In this document: positions 1 to 16,793 of the stretch, piece after piece
Layout of the letters: every line of letters starts with the position of its first letter
How positions within the stretch are numbered: position 1 is the stretch's first letter
Assembly: GCF_001053185.1 (NCBI RefSeq)
Contig: NZ_CSTD01000001.1
Location: 494,761 to 558,760 of the forward strand
Direction: 5' to 3'
DNA: 64,000 nt
From: Mycobacterium bohemicum DSM 44277
GTDB taxonomy: Bacteria > Actinomycetota > Actinomycetes > Mycobacteriales > Mycobacteriaceae
Made by a program: the position numbers and the translations under genes
Notes under the pieces: model-generated
What the model was told of the DNA's origin: nothing
The model's database searches: none
The model's input: the letters and a program-made list of their open reading frames with translations, nothing else

Positions 1-2
1 GC

Positions 3-7469
<7,467 letters not shown>

Positions 7470-8528
7470 CGTCACTGACCCCCGAACGGATGGACGTGGC
7501 GCTGCGGGCGAAGGTGGACGCCGCGTGGAACCTGCACGAGCTGACCCGCGACCTGGACGTGTCGGCGTTCGTGCTGTTCTCGTCGATGGCCGGCCTGGTT
7601 GGTTCGTCCGGTCAGGGCAACTACGCGGCCGCGAACTCCTTCCTGGACGGGCTGGCGGCCCATCGGCAAGCGCAGGGCCTGCCGGCGATCTCGCTGGGCT
7701 GGGGTCTGTGGAACCAGGCCAGCGCCATGACCGGCGGGCTGGCGAGCGTCGACTTCGCGCGGTTCGCCCGCGACGGCATCGTGGCGATGTCGTCGGAGGA
7801 GGCCCTCCGATTGCTCGACACCGCGATGATCGTCGACGAGCCCTTCCTCATCCCCGCCCACATCGACCTCGCCGCGCTGCGGGTCAAGTTCGACGGGGGA
7901 ACGCTGCCGCCGATGTTCGTCGACCTGATCAATGCGCCGGCCCGGCGGCAGGTCGAAGACACCCTCGCGGCGGCGAAGTCGAAATCCGCACTGCTGCAAC
8001 GGCTCGAAGGGCTGGCCGACGACGAGCAGCACGCGATCCTGTTGGACCTCGTGCGCTCGAACATCGCCACCGTGCTGGGCGTCCCCAACCCCGAGTCGAT
8101 CGACCCGGACCGCGCCTTCCAGGAGCTGGGCTTCGACTCGCTGACCGCGGTCGAGATGCGCAACCGGCTCAAAACCGCCACCGGTCTGCCGCTTTCGCCG
8201 ACGCTCATCTTCGACTACCCGAACTCCGCGGCGCTGGCGGGTTACATGCACCGCGAACTCGTCGGAGCGGCCGAGCAATCCGCCCCGGGCGCCGCGGCGC
8301 CCGGGGACGCCGACATCCAGCGCGTCGTCGGGTCGATACCCGTGAAGCGCCTGCGACAGGCCGGAGTGCTGGAGCTGCTGCTCGCGCTGGCCAGCGAGAC
8401 CAACGGCGACGGCCAGGGCACCGCCCCGACGGTGACCACCGAAAAGGACATCGCGGAGATGGACCTTGACGACCTCGTCAACGCGGCCTTGCTGGACGAC
8501 GACGACTGACGATGCGCCGGGCTGATCC

Positions 8529-11204
8529 ATGAGAATCGCGGTCACCGGGGCCGGCGGCGTCGTCGGCCGCGGCCTGGCCTCCCGACTGCTCGGCCAGGGT
8601 CACGAGGTCGTCGGGATCGCGCGCCGTCGGCCCCAGAGCTGGCCCAGCGCAGCAGAATTCGCCCAGGTGGACGTCCGCGACGCGGTCGCGGTCAAGCGCT
8701 GCCTCGCCGGCGCGGACGTCGTCGCCCACTGCGCCTGGGCCACGAGCCCGGGACCGGACGCCCGGATCAGCCGGCAGGTCAACGTCGACGGCGCGCGCAA
8801 CGTGCTGGCGGCCATGGCGGCGACGGGGGCGCGGCGAATCGTCTTCCCGTCGTCGGCGCACGTGTACGGCGGGGGAGTCCGGCCGCGGACCGAGGCCGAC
8901 ACCCTCGCCCCGGTGACCGCCGAGGGCAGGCACCGGGCCCGCGTCGAGGCGCTGCTCGCGGAGTCCGGCGTGGAGTCGGTGGTGGTCCGCAGCGCCCCGG
9001 TGGTCGGTCGCGGCGTCGACAACTGGGTGCGGCGAGTCCTGGCGCTGCCGGTGCTGTGCGGCGCCGAGGTGGACCGCGGCGTGCAGCTGGTCCACCTGGA
9101 CGACGCGTTGCGGCTACTCGTGCGCGCCCTCCTCGACAGCGAAACCGCAAGCGGGCCGGTCAATCTCGCCGGTCACGGCGCGCCGACGCTGCGCCAGATC
9201 GCCGCCGCCCTGGGACGTCCCGTCGTCCGCCTGAGCGGCCCGATCGGCGCGCTGGCGCGTCGCGGCCCTACCTCGATCGCCGTACTCGAACTGCTGCAAA
9301 GCGCCGCGCCGATGAACACCGATCGGCTGCGCGACCAGTGGGGATTCCGGCCGGCATGGACCGCCGACGAGTGCCTCGCGGAGCTGGCGCAGGCGGTGCG
9401 CGGGCGCGTCACGCTGGCCGGGCGAACCATGTCCGTCCCGTGGCGGCTGGCCGCCATCCAGGACCTGCCCGCCGTCGACGCTCCCGCGGACGACGGGGTG
9501 CGGCCGAGATTGGCTGGGCCGGAAGGGCTCAACGGCGAATTCGACACCCCGATCGACCCCCGCTTCCCGACCTACCTGGCGACCAACCTGTCGGAGGCGC
9601 TGCCCGGCCCCTTCTCGCCGTCGTCGGCGTCGGTGACCGTGCGTGGGCTGCGCGCCGGCGGCGTCGCCATCGCCGAGCGGCTGCGGCCCGGCGGAATTAT
9701 CCAGCGCGAGATCGCCATGCGCACCGTCGCGGTGTTCGCCCACCGGCTATACGGCGGGATCACCTCGGCGCACTTCATGGCCGAAGCGGTGCCGTTCGTC
9801 AAGCCCGCCACGGTCGTCAGCACCAGCGGGTACTTCGGCCCGAGCATGGCCTCGCTGCCGGTCTTCGGCGACGAGCAGCCACCGGTGCAATCCGGCCGTC
9901 TTCCAAGGCAATTGCGCGTCGTCCGCAACATCGGGGTGTTCGGGGTCAACCTGATCGGCCTCAGCGCCGATTCGCCCCGCGACACCGCGGATTTCATCGC
10001 CGAGGTCGACCGGCTGGAGCGTCTGGCCGGGGGCGACCTCACCCGGCTCGACGATCGCCGGCTGCTCAGCCTCATCCTGCTGGCGCGCGACCAGGTCGTC
10101 CACGGCTGGGTGCTGGCCTCCGGGTCGTTCATGCTGTGCGCGGCGTTCAGCGTGTTGCTGCGCGGCCTGTGCGGAAAGGAGACCGCCCCCTCGGCGGGAC
10201 CGGAATTGGTCAGCGCCCGCCCGGTGGAGGCGGTGCAGCGCCTGGCGGCCGCCGCGCGGCGCGATCCGACGGTGAGCCGGCTGCTGGCCGAGCCCGGCCG
10301 GCACCTGGAGCGACTGGCCGCCGAGGCGCCGGAGTTTCACGCCGCCGTCCGCGACGAGCTGGCCCTGATCGGTCACCGCGGCCCCGCCGAGCTCGAGATG
10401 CTGTCCACGAGCTACGCCGACGACCCGGAGTTGTTGGTGCGCATGGTGATCCGGGCGATGAGCGCGCCACCGCCGCCGCGGCCCCGTCCCCCGCGGATTC
10501 CTCTGCGGGCCAAGGCGGTGGCCGGCCTGGCGGCGCGGCAGATCCGCGACCGCGAGGCGCGCCGCGACAAGGTGGTGCGCGCGAACTGGGTGTTGCGCGC
10601 CCTGTTGCGCGAATACGGCCGCCGGCTCGTGGGCGCCGGGGTCTTCGAGACCGCCGACGACGTGTTCTACCTTTTGGTCGACGAACTCGACGACATCGGG
10701 CGGCTGCCGCGGGACGTGGCGGCGCTGGTGGCCCGGCGCCGGGCCGAGCGCAACAGGCTGGTCGGGATCGTCCCCCCGACGGTGTTCAGCGGGAGTTGGG
10801 AACCGTCCGGCGAGGCCCCGCCGGCGCTCGCCGGCGGCGAGACCCTGCGCGGGGTCGGCGTCTGCGGGGGGCGGGTGCGGGGCCGGGTGCGCATCGTGCG
10901 GCCCGAGACGATCGACGACCTGCAGCCGGGGGAGATCCTGGTCGCGGAGGTCACCGACGTCGGCTACACCGCGGCCTTCTGCTACGCCGCGGCGGTGGTG
11001 ACCGAACTCGGCGGCCCGATGTCGCACGCCGCGGTGGTGGCCCGCGAATTCGGCTTCCCGTGCGTGGTGGACGCCCAGGGCGCCACCCGCAGTTTGCCGC
11101 CGGGCGCGCTGATCGAGGTCGACGGCGGCAGCGGTGAGATCCGGGTGCTCGAACTGGCGCCGGAACGCGATCCGTCTGTGTCGGCTGACCGTCCCACGCA
11201 GTGA
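8529..11204 (+). CDS. NAD-dependent epimerase fused to a PEP-utilising (rifampicin phosphotransferase-like) C-terminal part; Rv2047c-like
   Basis: An 891-residue fusion. Residues 1-300 are an extended short-chain dehydrogenase/epimerase with TGAGGVVGRG at the N terminus (GxxGxxG) and an FPSSAHVYGGG strand. Residues about 335-760 resemble the helical substrate domain of PEP-synthase/rifampicin-phosphotransferase proteins (NLSEALPGPFSPSS). Residues about 775-880 are the swivelling PEP-utiliser domain with its catalytic histidine in GGPMSHAAVVARE. No ATP-grasp domain is present, so the usual ATP-driven half reaction cannot occur in this chain; the epimerase sits where that domain would be. It starts 20 bp after the pks12 stop and is probably co-transcribed. 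The same fusion sits beside pks12 in M. tuberculosis (Rv2047c, from memory). Its function is unknown; a role in processing the polyketide product is inference. Confidence 0.8.
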   Translation: MRIAVTGAGGVVGRGLASRLLGQGHEVVGIARRRPQSWPSAAEFAQVDVRDAVAVKRCLAGADVVAHCAWATSPGPDARISRQVNVDGARNVLAAMAATGARRIVFPSSAHVYGGGVRPRTEADTLAPVTAEGRHRARVEALLAESGVESVVVRSAPVVGRGVDNWVRRVLALPVLCGAEVDRGVQLVHLDDALRLLVRALLDSETASGPVNLAGHGAPTLRQIAAALGRPVVRLSGPIGALARRGPTSIAVLELLQSAAPMNTDRLRDQWGFRPAWTADECLAELAQAVRGRVTLAGRTMSVPWRLAAIQDLPAVDAPADDGVRPRLAGPEGLNGEFDTPIDPRFPTYLATNLSEALPGPFSPSSASVTVRGLRAGGVAIAERLRPGGIIQREIAMRTVAVFAHRLYGGITSAHFMAEAVPFVKPATVVSTSGYFGPSMASLPVFGDEQPPVQSGRLPRQLRVVRNIGVFGVNLIGLSADSPRDTADFIAEVDRLERLAGGDLTRLDDRRLLSLILLARDQVVHGWVLASGSFMLCAAFSVLLRGLCGKETAPSAGPELVSARPVEAVQRLAAAARRDPTVSRLLAEPGRHLERLAAEAPEFHAAVRDELALIGHRGPAELEMLSTSYADDPELLVRMVIRAMSAPPPPRPRPPRIPLRAKAVAGLAARQIRDREARRDKVVRANWVLRALLREYGRRLVGAGVFETADDVFYLLVDELDDIGRLPRDVAALVARRRAERNRLVGIVPPTVFSGSWEPSGEAPPALAGGETLRGVGVCGGRVRGRVRIVRPETIDDLQPGEILVAEVTDVGYTAAFCYAAAVVTELGGPMSHAAVVAREFGFPCVVDAQGATRSLPPGALIEVDGGSGEIRVLELAPERDPSVSADRPTQ

Positions 11205-11288
11205 CCGTCCGAGACGGCGGCGGCGTTGCGGGAGAACGAATCCCGTTGCGCCCCAGCGTCTTACGCCGTAGCAGCCCCGACGGCCTGG

Positions 11289-12539
11289 CTAGTTGCTTGT
11301 GGGTGGTGGTGGGGGTTGGAAGGGGTCATACCACCACCACTGGGCGCGTTCGCCCGTAGGTCCCGGGCACGGGGCCACGGCGGGCGGGGGTTGAGTGGGC
11401 GGGCGCGCCAGCGATCCCGGGCTCAGTGCTCGGCCGGCGGTGTCGGTGACCGTGAGAGCGCTTGCGGATCCGGTGATCGTGATGACGCCTCGATGGTGCA
11501 ACCGGTGATGGTACGGGCAGAGCAGCACCAGGTTGGCCAACTCCGTCGGGCCGCCGTCTTCCCAGTGCCGGATGTGATGGGCGTGCAGACCACGGGTGGC
11601 GCTACAGCCCGGAACCGCGCACGTGCGGTCGCGATGCTCCAGGGCGCGGCGAAGCCTCCGGTTGATCAGCCGCGTCGCCCGGCCGGCACCAATGACCTCG
11701 CCGTGCCGTTCGAACCAGACCTCGGCGGTGGCATCACAGGTGAGGTATCGGTTTTCGCCGTCGGTGAGCAGCGGGCCCAGATGCAGTGCCGCAGCGCGCC
11801 GTTCGATGTCGACGTGCACCACGACGGTGGTGTGCTGCCCGTGGGGCCGGCGGGTCGCCTCGGCGTCCCATCCCGCCTCGACCAGGCGCATAAACGCGTC
11901 GGCGGTGGTCGGCAACGGGGGTCGCTGATCGGACGCGCCCGCGGCATCGCCGTGATCGTGGCGCCATTGGGCGATCAGCGCATCACGATGAGAGGCCAAG
12001 GCGGCGTCGAACTTTGCGGCGTCCAGGTGGTCAAGGGTGATCCGGTAACAGCTGCCCTGCTCGGTGGTGGTCGAGGTGATCGAGCGCTCGGGCTGGGGGC
12101 GAGGTTCGGGTTCGGGTCGCGGTTCGAGCTTGATCGCGGTGCGCAGCTGGTTGACCGTGGCTACCGCGGCCAGCTGGGCGTAGTGCGCATCGGACCCCTG
12201 GCCGGCCCGCGCGGCGATGACGCCGACCTGATCCAGCGATAGCCGGCCCTCGCGCATGCCTTGGGCGCAGCGTGGGAACTCCTGCAGCCGGCTGGCGATG
12301 GTGGCGATCGTGTGGGCGTTGGCCGGCGAGCAGCCGGTCTTCCAGGCCACCAACGCCGGCACCGACCGAGCCCCGGTGACGCCGCCCAACTGGTCGCGAT
12401 CGATCTCGGCCACGATCTCCACGATGCGCCCATCGATCGCGTTGCGCTGACCGGTCAATTCGGCCAGCTCCTCGAACAGCACGTCAAGGCGCTCGCCAGG
12501 GCTCATCGCCACAGCGTCAGCGGATGCGATCGACGACAT
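11289..12539 (-). CDS. DUF222 / HNH endonuclease domain protein (13E12 repeat family)
   Basis: A 416-residue protein with the DUF222 helical N-terminal region (residues about 20-300) and a C-terminal HNH nuclease motif. The motif shows two CxxC-like pairs and the HHIRHWEDGG and LCPYHHRLHH segments (residues about 325-370). This is the 13E12 family, present in many copies in mycobacteria and known in M. tuberculosis as REP13E12 elements that serve as prophage integration sites (family knowledge). The tail is proline-rich (PFQPPPPPTSN). It faces the fusion gene upstream and is part of an insert between the pks12 and lppI/lipT blocks. No terminal inverted repeats or second mobility gene were found, so it is annotated as a gene, not a complete mobile element. 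Whether the nuclease is active cannot be judged. Confidence 0.9.
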   Translation of the reverse strand: MSSIASADAVAMSPGERLDVLFEELAELTGQRNAIDGRIVEIVAEIDRDQLGGVTGARSVPALVAWKTGCSPANAHTIATIASRLQEFPRCAQGMREGRLSLDQVGVIAARAGQGSDAHYAQLAAVATVNQLRTAIKLEPRPEPEPRPQPERSITSTTTEQGSCYRITLDHLDAAKFDAALASHRDALIAQWRHDHGDAAGASDQRPPLPTTADAFMRLVEAGWDAEATRRPHGQHTTVVVHVDIERRAAALHLGPLLTDGENRYLTCDATAEVWFERHGEVIGAGRATRLINRRLRRALEHRDRTCAVPGCSATRGLHAHHIRHWEDGGPTELANLVLLCPYHHRLHHRGVITITGSASALTVTDTAGRALSPGSLARPPTQPPPAVAPCPGPTGERAQWWWYDPFQPPPPPTSN

Positions 12540-12653
12540 GGCGCCATCATGACAGCCACCTACGACAACACCCGGCCAAGCCGCCAGGGACGTAGCGGGC
12601 GGGCGCCGCTGTCAGCAGCGGCCCGCCCGGCTAGCCCACGAGCGCCGAGTCGC

Positions 12654-13283
12654 TCACAGCGGCCAGCTGTTCGGGTCACCCGCGTAACGAAAGGCGGGCG
12701 CCGGGGGCAGCGGCCGTCGGTCGCCGGTCGATATCGCGTCGAGGACGAGCGCGACGTAGCGTTTCCAGCCGTTGCCGGCCAGGTCCATCGTCGACAGCAC
12801 GCTGTAGAGCATCGCGATGAGGCGCGGGAGGTCGTCGGCGACCAGGTCGGCGCGTATCCGCCCGGCCTGCTGGCCGCGGCGAACCAGCTCGCCGAGCGCG
12901 TCGTTCAGCGCGACCGAGATGTCGGGGGTGAGCGAGCCGGCCCGGTGGGCGGCGGTCAAGAGGTTACGTTCGCGCGCACCCAGCGATATCGCGGCGCCGA
13001 TCAGGTCGGCCAGGCCCGCCAGTGCGTCGTCGGACCTGCGCGCGACATCGATTGCCGGCGTGAGATTCTCGGCGACGCTGTGGTCCAGGGCCGCGCGGAC
13101 CAGCGACGCCTTGGTGGGGAACCGGCGGTAGAGGGTTCGCTCGCCGACACCCGCCCGGTGGGCGACCGCTTCCACCGAGGCGTCGGGCCCGAGCTCGCCG
13201 TAGGTATCGCGCGCGGCACGCAGGATGCGTGCCACATTGCGGGCCGCGTCCGCCCGCAACGGCCGGTCTTCAACCGCTGTCAC
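12654..13283 (-). CDS. TetR-family transcriptional regulator
   Basis: A regulator of about 209 residues with a TetR helix-turn-helix at the N terminus (VEAVAHRAGVGERTLYRRFP) and a helical ligand-binding C-terminal domain. The frame is open up to 13340, but the GTG at 13283 (protein VTAVEDRPLRADAARN) is preferred. A start at 13340 would place the operator-like palindromes inside the coding region, and the extra residues do not look like a TetR N terminus. It is divergent from the cytochrome P450 gene at 13375, and the space between them holds three ACTGNCAGT-type palindromes, so it probably represses itself and the P450. The ligand is unknown. Confidence 0.88.
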   Translation of the reverse strand: MTAVEDRPLRADAARNVARILRAARDTYGELGPDASVEAVAHRAGVGERTLYRRFPTKASLVRAALDHSVAENLTPAIDVARRSDDALAGLADLIGAAISLGARERNLLTAAHRAGSLTPDISVALNDALGELVRRGQQAGRIRADLVADDLPRLIAMLYSVLSTMDLAGNGWKRYVALVLDAISTGDRRPLPPAPAFRYAGDPNSWPL

Positions 13284-13294
13284 CCCCACAGGAT

Positions 13295-13359
13295 AACTGA
13301 CAGTTGACTGCCAGTACGACGACCATTTAGGCTCGGGCAATTGGCAGATGGCTGACAGT
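13295..13359. promoter_or_regulatory. Divergent promoter region with three ACTGNCAGT palindromes
   Basis: Three related short palindromes lie between the TetR and P450 genes: AACTGACAGTT (13295-13305), ACTGCCAGT (13307-13315) and GCTGACAGT (13351-13359). The first is a perfect 5+1+5 palindrome and the second a perfect 4+1+4 palindrome. They are the only obvious repeated words in this gap, and their position fits an operator for the divergent TetR gene. The assignment is inference. Confidence 0.55.
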
Positions 13360-13374
13360 TAGCGGGAAACTCCT

Positions 13375-14589
13375 TTGGTATCAACGTCTTCTGGGTGCCC
13401 CGAGGCGGGCCTCCCGGTCATCCCCGCGGTGCGGGACCCGCGCTGTCCCCTCGCGCCCCCGCCGGAGTTCACGAGCTGGCGCGAACAACCCGGGCTGCAA
13501 CGGGTGATGTACCACGGCCGGCCCGCTTGGGCCGTGAGCCGGTATGAGGACGTCAGGGAGGCGCTGCTTGATCCGCGGCTGTCCGCGGACACGATTCCCT
13601 CCTTCCTGAAGCCGGCCGGCTCCGACGGCACGCCACCGGTGATGTTTCCCCGCATCGACGATCCCGAGCATCACCGGCTGCGGCGCATGATGGTCCGCGA
13701 CTTCACTTTCCGGCGCTGCGAGGCCATGCGGCCCCGCATTCAGGAATTGGTCGACCAGCACCTGGGCGACATGATCCGGACCGGTCCACCTGCCGACCTG
13801 GTGCACGACTTCGCCCTACCGGTCCCGTCCTTGGTGATCGCGCTGTTGCTGGGGGTGCCGTCCGAGGACCTGGGTTTCTTCCAGCACCACAGCACGCTCG
13901 GGCTGGAGTCGAAGACGACCGACGAGCAGCGGGGCGAATCGCTTGCGGCGATGTTTGCCTACATCGAGGAACTGGTGGCCCGCCGCGAGCACGACCCCGG
14001 CGACGACCTGATCAGCCGGCTGGTCACCGGTTACGTGATGACCGGCCAGCTCACCCGGGCGACGGCGGCGCTGAACGGCGCGATCATGATGCTGGCCGGC
14101 CACGAAACCAGCGCCAACATGATCTCGCTGGGAACCGTTGCGCTGCTTGAGAATCCGCGGGTTTTCGAACGACTCGGGCAGTCCGACGATCCCGCGTTCG
14201 TCGCCAACGTCGTCGAAGAGCTGATGCGCTATCTCAGCATCGTGCACGCGCAGGTCGACCGGGTGGCCACCGAAGACTTCGTCCTCGGCGGTCAGACGAT
14301 CCGGGCCGGGGACATGGTCGTCATGAACCTGCCGGCCGGCAACTGGGACACCGAATTCGTCGACCACCCGGAGGTGCTCGACGCTGACCGAAACGCTCGT
14401 GGCCACGTGGGTTTTGGCTATGGAGCCCACCAGTGCATCGGGCAGAACCTCGCTCGCGTCGAGATGCAGGTGGCATTCGCCACGCTGGCGCGGCGGCTGC
14501 CGGGACTGAAGCTGGCGGTGCCACCGGAGGAGCTGAAGTTCAAGGAAGCCGATATCTACGGCATGAAGGAGCTGCCGGTCAGCTGGTGA
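13375..14589 (+). CDS. Cytochrome P450
   Basis: A 404-residue soluble bacterial P450. Seen directly: the I-helix oxygen-binding motif AGHETS (about residue 241), the ExxR pair (E282, R285), and the haem loop FGYGAHQCIGQNLARVE with the ligand Cys354. The length is normal for the family (about 400). The start is a TTG at 13375 directly after an in-frame TAG at 13360; no ATG or GTG occurs until well inside the protein. A weak GGGA lies upstream. It is divergent from the TetR gene and probably controlled by it. The substrate cannot be predicted from sequence. Ferredoxin and reductase partners are not encoded nearby. Confidence 0.92.
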   Translation: MVSTSSGCPEAGLPVIPAVRDPRCPLAPPPEFTSWREQPGLQRVMYHGRPAWAVSRYEDVREALLDPRLSADTIPSFLKPAGSDGTPPVMFPRIDDPEHHRLRRMMVRDFTFRRCEAMRPRIQELVDQHLGDMIRTGPPADLVHDFALPVPSLVIALLLGVPSEDLGFFQHHSTLGLESKTTDEQRGESLAAMFAYIEELVARREHDPGDDLISRLVTGYVMTGQLTRATAALNGAIMMLAGHETSANMISLGTVALLENPRVFERLGQSDDPAFVANVVEELMRYLSIVHAQVDRVATEDFVLGGQTIRAGDMVVMNLPAGNWDTEFVDHPEVLDADRNARGHVGFGYGAHQCIGQNLARVEMQVAFATLARRLPGLKLAVPPEELKFKEADIYGMKELPVSW

Positions 14590-14594
14590 CCGGC

Positions 14595-15189
14595 TCAGCA
14601 CGCGAAGGCGATACCGACACCGTCCGGCGGCGGCACCGAGCGCAGGCAACCGAACGGCTGGACGCCCGCGGGCGCCACTCGCGCCGCCGACTGGTGCGCG
14701 TAGTTGACGCAGAACAGGCCGCCCTGGTCGGCGCGGCAGCGGTAGTCGCCGAAGGACAGCGTGTCCCCATCGGCCAGTTCGGGCCCGTCGCCGTTGACGA
14801 ACGGGCCCGGGTCAGCGCGCGCGGCCCCGACCTGAAGCGTCGTGCCGTCGAAGTCGACCCACCCGCCCTTCCAGTCACCGTAGGCGGTGTCGGGCCGTGG
14901 CGGGGGACTGGTGAGCTGCACCAGGCAGATGAGCGCGCCGCCGGTGTGTTTGGCGTCGGTCGCGCAGGAGGCCTTGCCGGCCGCGGCCGTGAAGGCGATG
15001 TCGTCACCCAGGGGCGTGACGGAGCCGTCGCGGGTGGCGCTGTGATAGCGGGCCGGATCGGCGGCATGGCCCGCCTGGATCCAGGGGCGAGCCTCCCGAC
15101 GGTGGCGGTGGTGGCGCGGAGCGGCCGGCGACCGTGTGCGAGCAGCCGGCGACCAGTAACGACGCTGCGATCAGCGCGGCGAGCCGCAT
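14595..15189 (-). pseudogene. lppI: LppI-like lipoprotein gene, frameshifted
   Basis: The N terminus is a lipoprotein signal (MRLAALIAASLLVAGC; lipobox VAGC, Cys16) followed by a proline-rich stretch, which then runs into a stop. The sensible continuation lies in the next frame: PWIQAGHAADPARYHSATR, then a secreted-type domain ending ...GVGIAFAC at 14595. The two halves join if one base is added or removed in the repetitive CCACCACCGCCACCG-type proline tract, about 15075-15118. The total length would be about 198 residues. Its place next to lipT and opposite in strand matches lppI (Rv2046) in M. tuberculosis, from memory. Because the slip sits in a short repeat, a sequencing error or a reversible phase change is as likely as true loss. 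Confidence 0.7.
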
Positions 15190-15257
15190 CCCGACAGGCT
15201 AACCGCCACGGAAGCAGAAATAGGCCGCTGCGCGCGCGTCGCGCCGGTGGTGTCGGC

Positions 15258-15263
15258 TACCGT
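15258..15263 (+). promoter_or_regulatory. Predicted -10 element of lipT (leaderless transcript)
   Basis: TACCGT matches the mycobacterial TANNNT -10 pattern and ends 6 nt before the ATG at 15270. Transcription would then begin at or next to the start codon, and no Shine-Dalgarno sequence is visible. This arrangement is typical of the leaderless mRNAs common in mycobacteria. Confidence 0.4.
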
Positions 15264-15269
15264 CGGGAT

Positions 15270-16775
15270 ATGCATGAGCGCACCGTTCGTGCCCGAACCA
15301 CCGCCGGGACCGTCGAGGGCTTCACCCGCAACGGCGTGAACCGCTGGCGATCCATCCCGTATGCCCGCCCGCCGGTGGGAGCGTTGAGGTTCCGGGCCCC
15401 CCAGCCGCCGCTGCCGTGGTCGGGGGTGCGGCACTGCCACGGCTTCGCCAACTGCGCACCCCAGCAGCGCCGTTACACCCTGCTCGGTGTCGGGCGCTAC
15501 CAGCCGATGGGCGAGGACTGCCTGACCCTGAACGTGGTCACCCCGGAGCGGGCCCACGACGAACCGCTCCCGGTGATGGTGTTCATCCACGGCGGCGGCT
15601 ACATCATGGGCAGCTCGGCCACGCCGCTGTACGACGGCGCCGCGCTGGCCCGGCGCGGGTGCGTGTACGTCTCGGTGAACTACCGCCTCGGCGCGCTGGG
15701 CTGCCTGGACCTGTCGGCGCTGTCCACCCCCGACGTCCCCATCGACAGCAACCTGTTCCTGCGCGACCTGGTCCTGGCGCTGCAGTGGGTCCGCGACAAC
15801 ATCGCCAACTTCGGCGGCGACCCGGACAAGGTCACCATCTTCGGGGAAAGCGCGGGCGCCCACATCACGGCCACGCTGCTGTCGGTGCCGGCCGCCGAGG
15901 GACTGTTCGCGCGGGCGATCTCGGAAAGCCCGGCCTCGGGCATGGTCCGCTCGCGCGACACCGCCGCGGAGTTCGCGGCGCGCTTCGCCCGCCTGCTGGG
16001 CGCGGGGGAGCACGACGCCGCCGAGACGCTGATGCGGGTGTCCCCGGCGCAGCTGGTGGACACCCAGCACCGGCTGATCGACCAGGGCATGGAGGACCGG
16101 CTGGGCGCCTTCCCGATCGGGCCCGTTTTCGGCGACGACTGCCTGCCCGACGACCCCGTGGAGGCCATGCGGGGCGGCCGGGCGCATCGGGTGCCGCTGA
16201 TCGTCGGGACCAACGCCGAAGAGGGCCGGCTGTTCACCCGCTTCCTGCGCATGCTGCCGACGAATCAGGCGATGATCGAGGAGCTGCTGGCCGACACCGA
16301 ACCGGCCGCCCGCGAACGCATCACCGCCGCCTACCCCGACTATCCCGCGCCGTCGGCGTGCATCCAGCTCGGCGGCGACTTCGCGTTCAGCTCGGCGGCC
16401 TGGCAGATCGCCGAGGCTCACGGCACCCACGCGCCCACCTACCTGTACCGGTACGACTACGCCCCGCGGACGCTGCGCTGGTCGGGCCTGGGGGCCACCC
16501 ACGCCACCGAGCTGCTCGCGGTCTTCGACGTCTACCGCACCCGGTTCGGCGCATTGCTGACCGCGGCGGCCGACCGGCGCGCGGCGTTGAAGGTCAGCAA
16601 CCAGGTGCAACGGCGCTGGCGGTCGTTCAGCCACTCCGGGGTGCCGGGCGACGACTGGCCCGCCTACACCGTCTCCGACCGCGCCGTGATGGTGTTCGAC
16701 CGCAAGAGCCGCGTCGAGTTCGACCCGCACCCGCACCGCCGGATGGCCTGGGACGGCTTCTCTCTGGCGCGCTGA
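15270..16775 (+). CDS. lipT: Type B carboxylesterase LipT
   Basis: A 501-residue serine carboxylesterase. Seen: the oxyanion loop FIHGGGYIMG, the nucleophile elbow FGESAGAH with Ser194, an acidic segment NAEEGRLF and a histidine segment GATHATELL near the C terminus, which together supply the Ser-Glu-His triad of the type B family. The start is the ATG at 15270 (MHERTVRARTTAG); the frame is open further upstream but that part is noncoding. It has no signal peptide. Strand and position relative to the lppI-like gene match lipT (Rv2045c), from memory. It probably hydrolyses short- or medium-chain esters; the physiological substrate is unknown. Confidence 0.9.
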   Translation: MHERTVRARTTAGTVEGFTRNGVNRWRSIPYARPPVGALRFRAPQPPLPWSGVRHCHGFANCAPQQRRYTLLGVGRYQPMGEDCLTLNVVTPERAHDEPLPVMVFIHGGGYIMGSSATPLYDGAALARRGCVYVSVNYRLGALGCLDLSALSTPDVPIDSNLFLRDLVLALQWVRDNIANFGGDPDKVTIFGESAGAHITATLLSVPAAEGLFARAISESPASGMVRSRDTAAEFAARFARLLGAGEHDAAETLMRVSPAQLVDTQHRLIDQGMEDRLGAFPIGPVFGDDCLPDDPVEAMRGGRAHRVPLIVGTNAEEGRLFTRFLRMLPTNQAMIEELLADTEPAARERITAAYPDYPAPSACIQLGGDFAFSSAAWQIAEAHGTHAPTYLYRYDYAPRTLRWSGLGATHATELLAVFDVYRTRFGALLTAAADRRAALKVSNQVQRRWRSFSHSGVPGDDWPAYTVSDRAVMVFDRKSRVEFDPHPHRRMAWDGFSLAR

Positions 16776-16793
16776 CCTGGCACGCTGACCGTC

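Noticed and set aside
11289..12539. DUF222/HNH gene as a complete mobile element
   Set aside because: No terminal inverted repeats, target duplications or transposase/integrase gene were found nearby.
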